Source of the DNA: Acidimicrobiia bacterium
GTDB lineage: Bacteria > Actinomycetota > Acidimicrobiia > Spongiisociales > SHLN01
Assembly (NCBI GenBank): GCA_013002865.1
Contig: JABDLU010000008.1
Location: forward strand, 1 to 40,278
Direction: 5' to 3'
DNA: 40,278 nucleotides
Shown here: positions 28,301 through 35,215 of the stretch, one piece after another
How positions within the stretch are numbered: the first letter of the stretch is position 1
Layout: each line of letters opens with the position of its first letter
The notes under the pieces: model-generated
Databases searched by the model: none
What the model saw: only the letters and a program-made list of their open reading frames with translations
Told to the model about the DNA's origin: nothing
Position numbers and translations under genes: made by a program

Positions 28301-29239
28301 GGCCTCCGGGCTGGCGGTGCCGTCGCCAACATGGATGGCGGCGCGGGTGAGGAGGGTGCCGATCCCGGGCCAGTCGGCCTCCCACGGCTCGGTCTCGATG
28401 CGCCGCAGCAGCGCCACCGCCGCCCGGCCGGCGGCGTCGGCGGACGGGAACTGCAGGAACGACGATCCCGGTCCGGCCTCCAGCACCCGGCCCTCGAACT
28501 CGGTGGTCACGGACTCGACCAGGGCTTCGTAGCGGCTAACGATGGAAGAGATCGATTCGGCGAATCGGACCGTCAGCTGGTCGGCGTCTTCCAGGTCGAG
28601 ATGCACGATGGCGGGCCCGGTTGCCGCCGAAGCCGCCCGCGCCGGAGTAGGGGTTCCCCCTTCCCGGGCGGCGAGCAGTGCTTCGGGCCGCCACAACAGT
28701 TCATAGAGGCGGTGCAGGGTGTCGGTACCGCGCAGCCCCCGCTCCTCGAAGAACGCACAGCGGCCGGCCAGGGCGCCGTCGAGTGTGGCGTAGACGGCGT
28801 CGGAGATGATGATCTGGTCGCCGTCGGCCAGCTGCTCGATGCGGGAGGCCACGTTGATGACGTTCCCGTACATCGTGTGCTCCTCGCGGATCCCCACCCC
28901 GGCGTGGATGGCGATGCGGACGTGCAACTGGTCGATCCGGTCGCCGACATCCCTGTTAGCGACGGCGATGGCGTGCTGCATCTCGATGGCGGCCCGGCAC
29001 GCATCGGGCCCTTGCGGGAAGATCGCCAGCATCCCGTCGCCGGTGTGGGCGATGATCTCGCCGCCCCACTCGGCCACCAGCGGATGGAGCAGGTCGTCGT
29101 GCAGCTGGACCTTGCGGCGCCCGGCCTCGTCGCCCTTCAGGGTGTAGTAGGCGGTCGAGCCCTCGATGTCGGTGAACATGGCCACGGCGAACCGCGCGGC
29201 CGACGATGCGGATGGGCTGTGCCGGCTGTTCGCATCCAT
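25358..29239 (-). CDS. Class III cyclase - degenerate cyclase - NACHT NTPase - FGE/SUMF-like domain fusion protein (1293 aa)
   Basis: FTDIEGST...HTGDGMLAIF...GNVINVASRIE (cyclase); Walker A GSPGAGKST (27710-27736), Walker B VLFLLDGLNEM, FVFSCRSLDY and FTHQLIQEYFAARHL (NACHT); MVEVPGGEYVIGSD...FALGKFAVTNREWAGFI...FRLPTEAEWEAAAAG...GGAWYLGEVHARTTYRGRDRYDLRPDEWLNFRGCRVAV (FGE-sulfatase-like). Confidence 0.93.
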   Translation of the reverse strand: MDANSRHSPSASSAARFAVAMFTDIEGSTAYYTLKGDEAGRRKVQLHDDLLHPLVAEWGGEIIAHTGDGMLAIFPQGPDACRAAIEMQHAIAVANRDVGDRIDQLHVRIAIHAGVGIREEHTMYGNVINVASRIEQLADGDQIIISDAVYATLDGALAGRCAFFEERGLRGTDTLHRLYELLWRPEALLAAREGGTPTPARAASAATGPAIVHLDLEDADQLTVRFAESISSIVSRYEALVESVTTEFEGRVLEAGPGSSFLQFPSADAAGRAAVALLRRIETEPWEADWPGIGTLLTRAAIHVGDGTASPEALERAARLNSAGHGGQILLTAAAYDQVAGSLPDSIEIRSWGARLLQDHEHVETVFELVPTERAGQLPPLRTPSHLDPGRRIRFASDAPAADPAALLEQLRADDGRAVVSPDDLAALVRRDPGSFDEYRLARLVQWSQPRYQIDARFVELTMLVDQGEDSDGERWGTDSRPIESVGKLLREVPDPALVVLGSPGAGKSTVLRRLELEAALRGIQGGDESAPITLYLPLNQYRSGDDPAGWAADMWEKRAGDLAPLEELVDAGRVLFLLDGLNEMNAAGQSGYRSSVRAWKDFVHATTSGAWGNRFVFSCRSLDYSTPLSSPTLRVPQVRLEPLSNSQVRQYLKLYSPRRWAEIWEHIGGTDHIDMFRSPFFLKLLVDQVEAEGAIPTGRAGLFTGFVRQAVKRELERDNPLFDDEELLTDRDRRSVISWRWSSPVELPDRGILLSALERLAYRMQATVEGGDGWLVQTAYDRALELIDHPAAEEVISAAEALGVLDERELTDEVTFTHQLIQEYFAARHLTAQPEMERLVPPSAIPVHEELAGLGPADPLPPLPGTGWEETVLMAAPMSPDPGRFIEELAEANLVLAGRCAALPELAGLLEPKIRNDLANRLWTDSRRPDIDLRRRVAAGLAVGHLGGPRFERCTGPYGEYLLPPMVEVPGGEYVIGSDGPYEYRGVLYYEEVPAGPVTLQPFALGKFAVTNREWAGFIAGDGYEDERFWPGDEAKAWRSGRDTVVNVRRMARFWRDRFQADPELVEEEYRSDRMERPMYELWLRRMNMTDEEFEAHLREYYPEGRRTEPRHWRDPRFNNPMQPVIGISWFEARAYTLWLAVQSDLPFRLPTEAEWEAAAAGRQRRRFAYGNEFDPLRGNTTETHVRGPTPIGVFPDGDTPEGIADLCGNTYDLTSSLWGDDPIQTSWPYPYDPDDGRENENAPITVSRVGMGGAWYLGEVHARTTYRGRDRYDLRPDEWLNFRGCRVAVTV

Positions 29240-29356
29240 CTCCGCCCCCCGAGACCTCCCCGTCGTTCACGCGGCCGGGCTGATCGACCCTACCAAAGGG
29301 GCTGCCGGGCGGGCTCGGCAATCCGTTGCTCACCTTCGCGCGGCAGTATTGGGCAT

Positions 29357-30373
29357 GTGAACCGACGATTGCTTCCGTGGCTGCTGGCCCTTGCCGTTCT
29401 CGCAGCGGGTGTCTACCTGGTGGCCGGACGAAGCGGCGACCGCGAGGCGCCTCAGGTGCTGGCGGCCGAGCAGACCACAACGACGCAACCGGGAACTGCT
29501 CCCTCAACCGCCACAGCCCAGCCGTCCACAACAACGACGACGTCCCCCACTACGACGACCGTTGCACCTTCGACCACGACGACGGTCGGGTCGACCACAA
29601 CCACGAGTCCACCGACGACCACCACCACGGTTCCACCCCCGACGACGACCTCCGTGGCGCCCAGCGATTACGCATTTGTTCCCAAACCGGCCCCGGGCTT
29701 GAACACCGTTGCGCCCGGTGGAGCGCTGACCAAGCATCTGGCGGCCGACATCGCGGCAGCGTTCGGATTTGAGACGGCGACCGTCGAGGCGGCCATCGGA
29801 GGAGTGGATCTCCCCCCGGAGGCCGGCGGCAACCCGGAGGGCTGGCTGGCCCCAGGGACCTACCAGCCCGCCGAGGGCGCTACCGCCGCCGACGTCGTCC
29901 AAGCGATGGTGGACCGGCGCGTGGAACAGCTCGAACAGCGGGGGATTCCGCGAGCGCAGTGGCGTCGAGTCCTGACGGCGGCGTCGGTGATCGAGAAGGA
30001 GACCTACAACCAGACCGAGAAACCCCGCGTGGCGCGCGTGTTGGCGAACCGGCTGGCCGGCGGCGGCAAGCTGCAGATGGACTCGATCATCTTGTATCCG
30101 GTGCCCGAAGATCGCATCTTCACCACCGCTGCCGAGCGCGCCTCCAACCAGCCGTACAACTCCTACGAGCACAACGGCCTGCCGCCCACCCCGATCTCGG
30201 CCCCCGACGAAGCGTCCATCGACGCCTTCCTATCCCCACCTCCCGGGAGCTGGTGGTTCTACGTCACCATCAACCTGCACACCGGCGAAACCCTCTTCGC
30301 TAACACCTACGAACAACACCAGGCCAACGCCGCCCTCCTCTACGCCTGGCTCGAAGACAACCCGACGCGGTAG
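29357..30373 (+). CDS. mltG: MltG/YceG-like endolytic transglycosylase with Thr-rich linker
   Basis: GTG start at 29357; TM then TTTT/PPP linker; EGWLAPGTYQP...LTAASVIEKETYN...VARVLANRLAGGGKLQMDSIILY...YNSYEHNGLPPTPISAP...WFYV: MltG motifs. The listed ORF start (26693) is antisense over-extension. Confidence 0.9.
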   Translation: MNRRLLPWLLALAVLAAGVYLVAGRSGDREAPQVLAAEQTTTTQPGTAPSTATAQPSTTTTTSPTTTTVAPSTTTTVGSTTTTSPPTTTTTVPPPTTTSVAPSDYAFVPKPAPGLNTVAPGGALTKHLAADIAAAFGFETATVEAAIGGVDLPPEAGGNPEGWLAPGTYQPAEGATAADVVQAMVDRRVEQLEQRGIPRAQWRRVLTAASVIEKETYNQTEKPRVARVLANRLAGGGKLQMDSIILYPVPEDRIFTTAAERASNQPYNSYEHNGLPPTPISAPDEASIDAFLSPPPGSWWFYVTINLHTGETLFANTYEQHQANAALLYAWLEDNPTR

Positions 30374-30375
30374 GC

Positions 30376-30459
30376 GGTCGCCGGACGCCGGACGCCGGAC
30401 GCCGGTCGCCGGTCGCCCGTCGCCCGTCCCCAGACCCCCGTCGCCCGTCCCCAGACCCC
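30376..30459. repeat. Heptanucleotide tandem array, 12 x 7 bp
   Basis: GGTCGCC GGACGCC GGACGCC GGACGCC GGTCGCC GGTCGCC CGTCGCC CGTCCCC AGACCCC CGTCGCC CGTCCCC AGACCCC, exact 7-bp register. Confidence 0.85.
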
Positions 30460-30489
30460 CGCCCGATAGGGCAGGCCGGTCGTGTCAGT

Positions 30490-30512
30490 CCCCCGGCCCG
30501 CAGGGCTGGGGG
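30490..30512. repeat. Intergenic hairpin (REP-like candidate)
   Basis: CCCCCGGCCC-GCA-GGGCTGGGGG, 10-bp stem with one G.T wobble; followed by CCGCC..GGAGCGCAGCGGA..GGCGG. Confidence 0.6.
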
Positions 30513-30669
30513 AAGGTACCGCCGCCGGAGCGCAGCGGAGGCGGGGGTAGGGGGTCTTCTGTACCCCACAGGGGGCGATTTGCGCAAGCAGCCCTTCGCC
30601 CAGCGGACAGCCAGACGTTTCTGCTTCGGGCCTTTTGGGTAATGGCAGGGTGATCGAACAGGGGGAACG

Positions 30670-31065
30670 ATGACGACCACTGATCAATCAACAACAACCA
30701 TCGACATCTCACCCGCGAGGACGTTTGGCGTTGGGCTTGCGGCCGCTGTGGGATACGTCGTGGGCTTCTACGCCGGGCTCATCGCTCTGCTGATGATCAC
30801 CGGCTTCGACGGCATCGCCGATGCACCATTTGAGTGGGCGACGATCCCGGCCGGGATGTTGCTGGCGGGCGCGGCTGGCGCTCTTGCCAGCCCGGAACGG
30901 CGCGTCGCAATCGCGCCCGCCCTGGGGAGCGCTGCCGTCGCGGCGGTACCAACGGTGCTCGGGGTCATGGCGCTGGACGGCGACTACGGGCACGCCATCG
31001 TGATCGGGGGAGTGGTGGCCATCGCGGCCACAACTACCGCAGTGGTGACCGCACATCGCTCCTAG
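30670..31065 (+). CDS. Small multi-TM membrane protein (hypothetical)
   Basis: TFGVGLAAAVGYVVGFYAGLIALLMITGF...GMLLAGAAGALAS...AIVIGGVVAIAATTTAVV; preceded by GGGGGAACG. Confidence 0.7.
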   Translation: MTTTDQSTTTIDISPARTFGVGLAAAVGYVVGFYAGLIALLMITGFDGIADAPFEWATIPAGMLLAGAAGALASPERRVAIAPALGSAAVAAVPTVLGVMALDGDYGHAIVIGGVVAIAATTTAVVTAHRS

Positions 31066-31084
31066 CTCGGAGGCCCGCCGGTTC

Positions 31085-31114
31085 GGGGTAGACATCTAAG
31101 GGGTAGACATCTAA
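31085..31114. promoter_or_regulatory. Tandem 15-bp direct repeat GGGGTAGACATCTAA x2 (candidate operator)
   Basis: Two identical adjacent copies, each containing TAGA-CA-TCTA dyad; 38 bp before the SDR start. Confidence 0.55.
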
Positions 31115-31152
31115 GACGTGAAATACTCCAGCCAACCACCAAAGGGTCTCGA

Positions 31153-32118
31153 ATGAACAAGCTCTCCCTTCCTGCCTCGCTGGTCGACAGCGCCCTGGAA
31201 GGCACCATCGTCGCCAGTTTCTCCAGGATCGGCTTCACCGTCCGCGACAAGCTGTACGACCTCTCGCCGGTCGATGCAGACTTGACGGGCCGGGTGGCGA
31301 TCGTCACCGGCGGCACCAGCGGCATCGGGCGGGCCACTGTCGCCGGCCTGATGGCAACAGGAGCCAAGGTCTATCTGACATCTCGCAGTGAGGAGCGCGC
31401 CGACGAGGCCGCCAAGGAGCTGAACGAGTCCGGCAGCCCGGGGACCGCCGTGGGGCGCAGCCTCGACACCGGCGATTTCGAGAGCATTCGCGCGTTTGCC
31501 GACCAGATGGCGAGCGATGTCGCCGAGATCGACATGCTGATCAACAACGCCGGCGCCCTCACCGACGAGTACCGCACCGGTGAGCAGGGGATCGAGTTGA
31601 CGCTCTCCTCCCATCTGCTCGGCCCCTACCTGCTCACCAACCTGTTGCGACCCCACCTCACCAGTGGGGCCCGGGTGCTGTTCATGTCCTCCGGCGGCAT
31701 GTACACCCAGGGGCTCGACCTCGACAAGATCGAGATGTCCGAAACCGACTACCGGGGCGCCGTCGCCTATGCCAGGGCCAAGCGAGGCCAGGTCGAGATG
31801 GTGACCTACCTCGGCCCGCAGTGGGCTCCCGAGGTTGTCATGCACGCCATGCACCCCGGCTGGGTGGACACCGCCGGCGTCGACGCCGGCATCCCATTGT
31901 TCGGCAAGATCATGGGCCCGATCCTCCGCACCGCCGAGCAGGGAGCCGACACCATGGTCTGGCTGGCCGCCACCGGCGGCGGCTCGGCCGCACCCGGTCA
32001 GTTCTGGCACGACCGCCGGCCCCGCCGCACCGTATACATCCCAGGAACGGGAACCGACGACGCCAACCGCCGCCGGCTGATCGACTGGCTCGATCAGCAC
32101 GCCGGCTTGTCGACGTAG
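31153..32118 (+). CDS. SDR family NAD(P)-dependent oxidoreductase (DHRS12-like)
   Basis: VAIVTGGTSGIGRATVAGLMATGAKVYLTSRSEERADEAAKEL...NNAGALTDEYR...YARAK. Confidence 0.92.
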   Translation: MNKLSLPASLVDSALEGTIVASFSRIGFTVRDKLYDLSPVDADLTGRVAIVTGGTSGIGRATVAGLMATGAKVYLTSRSEERADEAAKELNESGSPGTAVGRSLDTGDFESIRAFADQMASDVAEIDMLINNAGALTDEYRTGEQGIELTLSSHLLGPYLLTNLLRPHLTSGARVLFMSSGGMYTQGLDLDKIEMSETDYRGAVAYARAKRGQVEMVTYLGPQWAPEVVMHAMHPGWVDTAGVDAGIPLFGKIMGPILRTAEQGADTMVWLAATGGGSAAPGQFWHDRRPRRTVYIPGTGTDDANRRRLIDWLDQHAGLST

Positions 32119-32137
32119 CCAACGCAAGGAGATACTC

Positions 32138-33781
32138 ATGAACGGCGCACAGGCAATGGCGGCCCGGCTGGTCGACCACGGCGTCGACGTGATCTTCGCC
32201 CTCCCCGGTGAGGAGAACCTGGCCTTTGTCGAGGCCGTGTCCGACACCGATATTGAGCTGGTGGTCACCCGTCACGAGCAGCACGCCGCCTTCATGGCGG
32301 CCGCCCACGGGCGTCTCACCGGACGACCCGGCGTGTGCCTGGCGACGCTCGGGCCGGGCGCCCTTAACCTGTTCACCGGTTTGGCGCACGCCCAGCTGGG
32401 CGGCATGCCCCTGATCGCCATCACCGGACAGAAGCCCCGCACCGATAACGAGGAAGGCTCCTTTCAGGTGGTCGACATCGTCGCCGCCGCCGGGCCGGTG
32501 ACAGCCTGGGCCACCTCAATCGACGACCCCAAGAACGTGGCGTCGACCGTTGATGAGGCCTTCAACCGGGCCCTGGCGGGTCGACCCGGGGCGGTCCTCA
32601 TCGAACTACCCGAGGACGTTGCATCCGAATCGGCCGGCACCTCTCTCCAGCCCATTACCACGCCGACCCCAGCGGCGGCCGCCCCGGACGCGGTCGCCGA
32701 GGCCGCCGGTCTCATCAACGGCGCCGAGCGCCCGGTCGTGCTGGCCGGCTCGGGCGCCACCCGCCCGGAGGTCGCCGCTGCCCTGACCCGCTTTGCCGAG
32801 CAGACCGGCATCGGAGTGCTGGCCGCCCAGCTTGGCAAGGGCGCCATTTCGGAATCTCACGACCTGTCGATGCGGTCCCTTGGCATTCACCGGCCCGACT
32901 ACGCCCACCTGGCCATCGAGCCCGCCGACGTCGTAGTGACGGTCGGCTATCAGCCGGTCGAACACCCACCGCTGGCATGGAACCCGGAAGAAACCAAGAC
33001 CATCGTCCACATTGCCCCGTGGGCGGCCGCCATCGAACGCGGCTATCAGCCTGCCGCCCAGCTCACTGGCGACGGGGCCGCCACCCTCGGTGCCCTGGGC
33101 GAAGAGATCGCACCGCGAGACACCGCCCGGGTAGCCGGGATCCGGGCCACTATCGAGGAGCTACTGGCAGCCGAAGACGCCGGTGACGGCTCGCCCCCCT
33201 CGCCATTGCACGTGGTTCGCACCGTGCGCGACGCTATGGGCCCCGACGACATCGTCACCCTCGACAACGGCGCCTACAAGATCTGGTTCGCCCGCCACTA
33301 CCGGACCGAAGCCCCAAACACGCTCCTGCTCGACAACGCCCTCGCCACCATGGGGGCCGGCCTCGGCACCGCTATGGCCGCCGCCCGCCTTCATCCCGAC
33401 CGGAAAGTCGTGGCCGTGTGCGGCGACGGTGGCTTCCTGATGAACGTCCAGGCGCTAGAGACCGCCAACCGGATGGGCCTCACGATGACGGTGCTGGTCG
33501 TCCGGGACGACGCCTACGGGTTCATCGAATGGCACCAGGACGAACAGGGCCGCCCCAACGAAGGGGTCTACCTCGGCAACCCCGACCTCGCCACCCTGGC
33601 GACCGCCTTCGGCGCCTCCGCCCACGTCGTCGACCGGGATCACCCCCTGAGTGCCACCCTCAAAACCGCTCTCGGCGAGCCCGGGGTCAGTCTGATTGAC
33701 TGTCCGCTGGACTATGCCATCAACGAGATTCTCAGCTCAGATCTGTACGACCGAGCCCGAAAGGCCTATGACGAACGATGA
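32138..33781 (+). CDS. Thiamine-diphosphate-dependent enzyme, acetolactate synthase large subunit-like (candidate 2-oxo acid decarboxylase)
   Basis: FALPGEENLAFVEAV...RHEQHAAFMAAAHGRLTGRPGVCLATLGPGALNL...CGDGGFLMNVQALETANRMGL; RBS AAGGAG. Confidence 0.93.
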   Translation: MNGAQAMAARLVDHGVDVIFALPGEENLAFVEAVSDTDIELVVTRHEQHAAFMAAAHGRLTGRPGVCLATLGPGALNLFTGLAHAQLGGMPLIAITGQKPRTDNEEGSFQVVDIVAAAGPVTAWATSIDDPKNVASTVDEAFNRALAGRPGAVLIELPEDVASESAGTSLQPITTPTPAAAAPDAVAEAAGLINGAERPVVLAGSGATRPEVAAALTRFAEQTGIGVLAAQLGKGAISESHDLSMRSLGIHRPDYAHLAIEPADVVVTVGYQPVEHPPLAWNPEETKTIVHIAPWAAAIERGYQPAAQLTGDGAATLGALGEEIAPRDTARVAGIRATIEELLAAEDAGDGSPPSPLHVVRTVRDAMGPDDIVTLDNGAYKIWFARHYRTEAPNTLLLDNALATMGAGLGTAMAAARLHPDRKVVAVCGDGGFLMNVQALETANRMGLTMTVLVVRDDAYGFIEWHQDEQGRPNEGVYLGNPDLATLATAFGASAHVVDRDHPLSATLKTALGEPGVSLIDCPLDYAINEILSSDLYDRARKAYDER

Positions 33782-35142
33782 TTGAAACCACCAACCCCGC
33801 CACCGGAGAAACCCTCGCCTCCTATCCGAAGATGGACGCCGCCGAGGTACGCAGGATCATTGAGCTAGCCGACGCCCAGCATCGGCAGTGGCGCCGCACC
33901 TCGTTCCAGGAGCGATCCGGCATCGTCCGCAAGGCGGCCGACATTCTCGACTCCCGCAAGAACGAACTGGCCGCCCTGATGGCCGACGAGATGGGCAAGC
34001 CGGTTGCGGCCGGCCGATCCGAGGTGGAGAAGTGCGCCTGGTGCTTCCGGCACTACGCCGACAACGCCGAGCGGTACCTGGCGGACGTCCAGATCGACAC
34101 CGACCGCACCAAGAGCTACATCCACCACGAGCCGCTCGGAGTGGTCCTGGCGGTGATGCCGTGGAACTTCCCGCTATGGCAGGTGGTGCGGTTCGTTGCC
34201 CCCGCTCTCATGGCCGGCAACGCCCCGCTGCTCAAGCACGCCTCGAGCGTGACCGGCACCGCGCTGGCGCTCGAGGAGATCCTCAGCGAAGCCGGCGTCC
34301 CCGACGGCCTGTTCCGCACGCTGGTCATAGGCAGCGACCTGGTCGACGGCATCCTCGAGCACGAGCTGGTGCGGGCCGTCACCCTCACCGGTAGCGGCCC
34401 GGCAGGCTCTGCCGTCGCCAAGAAGGCCGGCGAGCAGCTCAAGAAGGCCGTCCTGGAGCTGGGGGGCAGCGACCCGTACGTGATTCTCGAAGACGCCGAC
34501 CTGGATGCCGCCGCCGATACCTGCGCCAACAGCCGGATGATCAACGGCGGGCAGAGCTGCATCGCCGCCAAGCGGTTCATCGTGCACGACACGGTGTATG
34601 ACGAGTTCCTGGAGAAAGTGACCGCCAATATGGCCGACAAGGTCATGGGTGATCCCCACGACGAAGGCTCCGACTTCGGGCCGCAGGCTCGCGTCGATCT
34701 GCGCGATGAGCTCCACGAGCAAGTTACCGGCACCATCGAGGCCGGCGCCCGCCTGGTGATGGGCGGGGAGATACCGGACCGGCCCGGTGCGTGGTATCCG
34801 GCCACTGTCCTCGCCGATGTCCGGCCCGGCATGCCTGCCTTCGATGAAGAGACGTTCGGCCCGGTCGCAGCCGTGGTCCGGGCTGCCGACGAGGCCGAGG
34901 CCATCCGGCTGGCCAACCTCAGCGAGTTCGGGCTGGGCGCCGCCGTGTTCACCCGGGATGCCGAGCGGGGGGAGCGGATCGCCGCCGAGGAGCTGGAGGC
35001 CGGCAACTGCTTCGTGAACGCCTTGGTGGCCTCCGATCCCCGGCTGCCGTTCGGCGGCATCAAGACCTCCGGGTTCGGCCGGGAGCTCGCCGACCTGGGC
35101 ATCAAGGAGTTCGTCAACGCCAAGACCGTGGTTGTGGCGTAG
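33778..35142 (+). CDS. Aldehyde dehydrogenase family, NAD(P)-dependent succinate-semialdehyde dehydrogenase-like
   Basis: GVVLAVMPWNFPLWQVVRFVAPALMAGNAPLLKHASSV...VLELGGSDPYVILEDADLD...NGGQSCIAAKRFIVHD; ATGA overlap with the upstream gene. Confidence 0.93.
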   Translation: MIETTNPATGETLASYPKMDAAEVRRIIELADAQHRQWRRTSFQERSGIVRKAADILDSRKNELAALMADEMGKPVAAGRSEVEKCAWCFRHYADNAERYLADVQIDTDRTKSYIHHEPLGVVLAVMPWNFPLWQVVRFVAPALMAGNAPLLKHASSVTGTALALEEILSEAGVPDGLFRTLVIGSDLVDGILEHELVRAVTLTGSGPAGSAVAKKAGEQLKKAVLELGGSDPYVILEDADLDAAADTCANSRMINGGQSCIAAKRFIVHDTVYDEFLEKVTANMADKVMGDPHDEGSDFGPQARVDLRDELHEQVTGTIEAGARLVMGGEIPDRPGAWYPATVLADVRPGMPAFDEETFGPVAAVVRAADEAEAIRLANLSEFGLGAAVFTRDAERGERIAAEELEAGNCFVNALVASDPRLPFGGIKTSGFGRELADLGIKEFVNAKTVVVA

Positions 35143-35215
35143 CCATACGGAAGGCGTCGGTGCCTCGTACTGGGGGTGAGCGCCGATCCGCGCCACGACG
35201 AAACGTGAGGAAGTC

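Noticed and set aside
26693-29356. 1226-aa plus-strand ORF spanning the NACHT gene and running into mltG
   Set aside because: Antisense of the well-supported NACHT fusion; high GC keeps the complementary frame open. Only the 29357-30373 part has MltG motifs.
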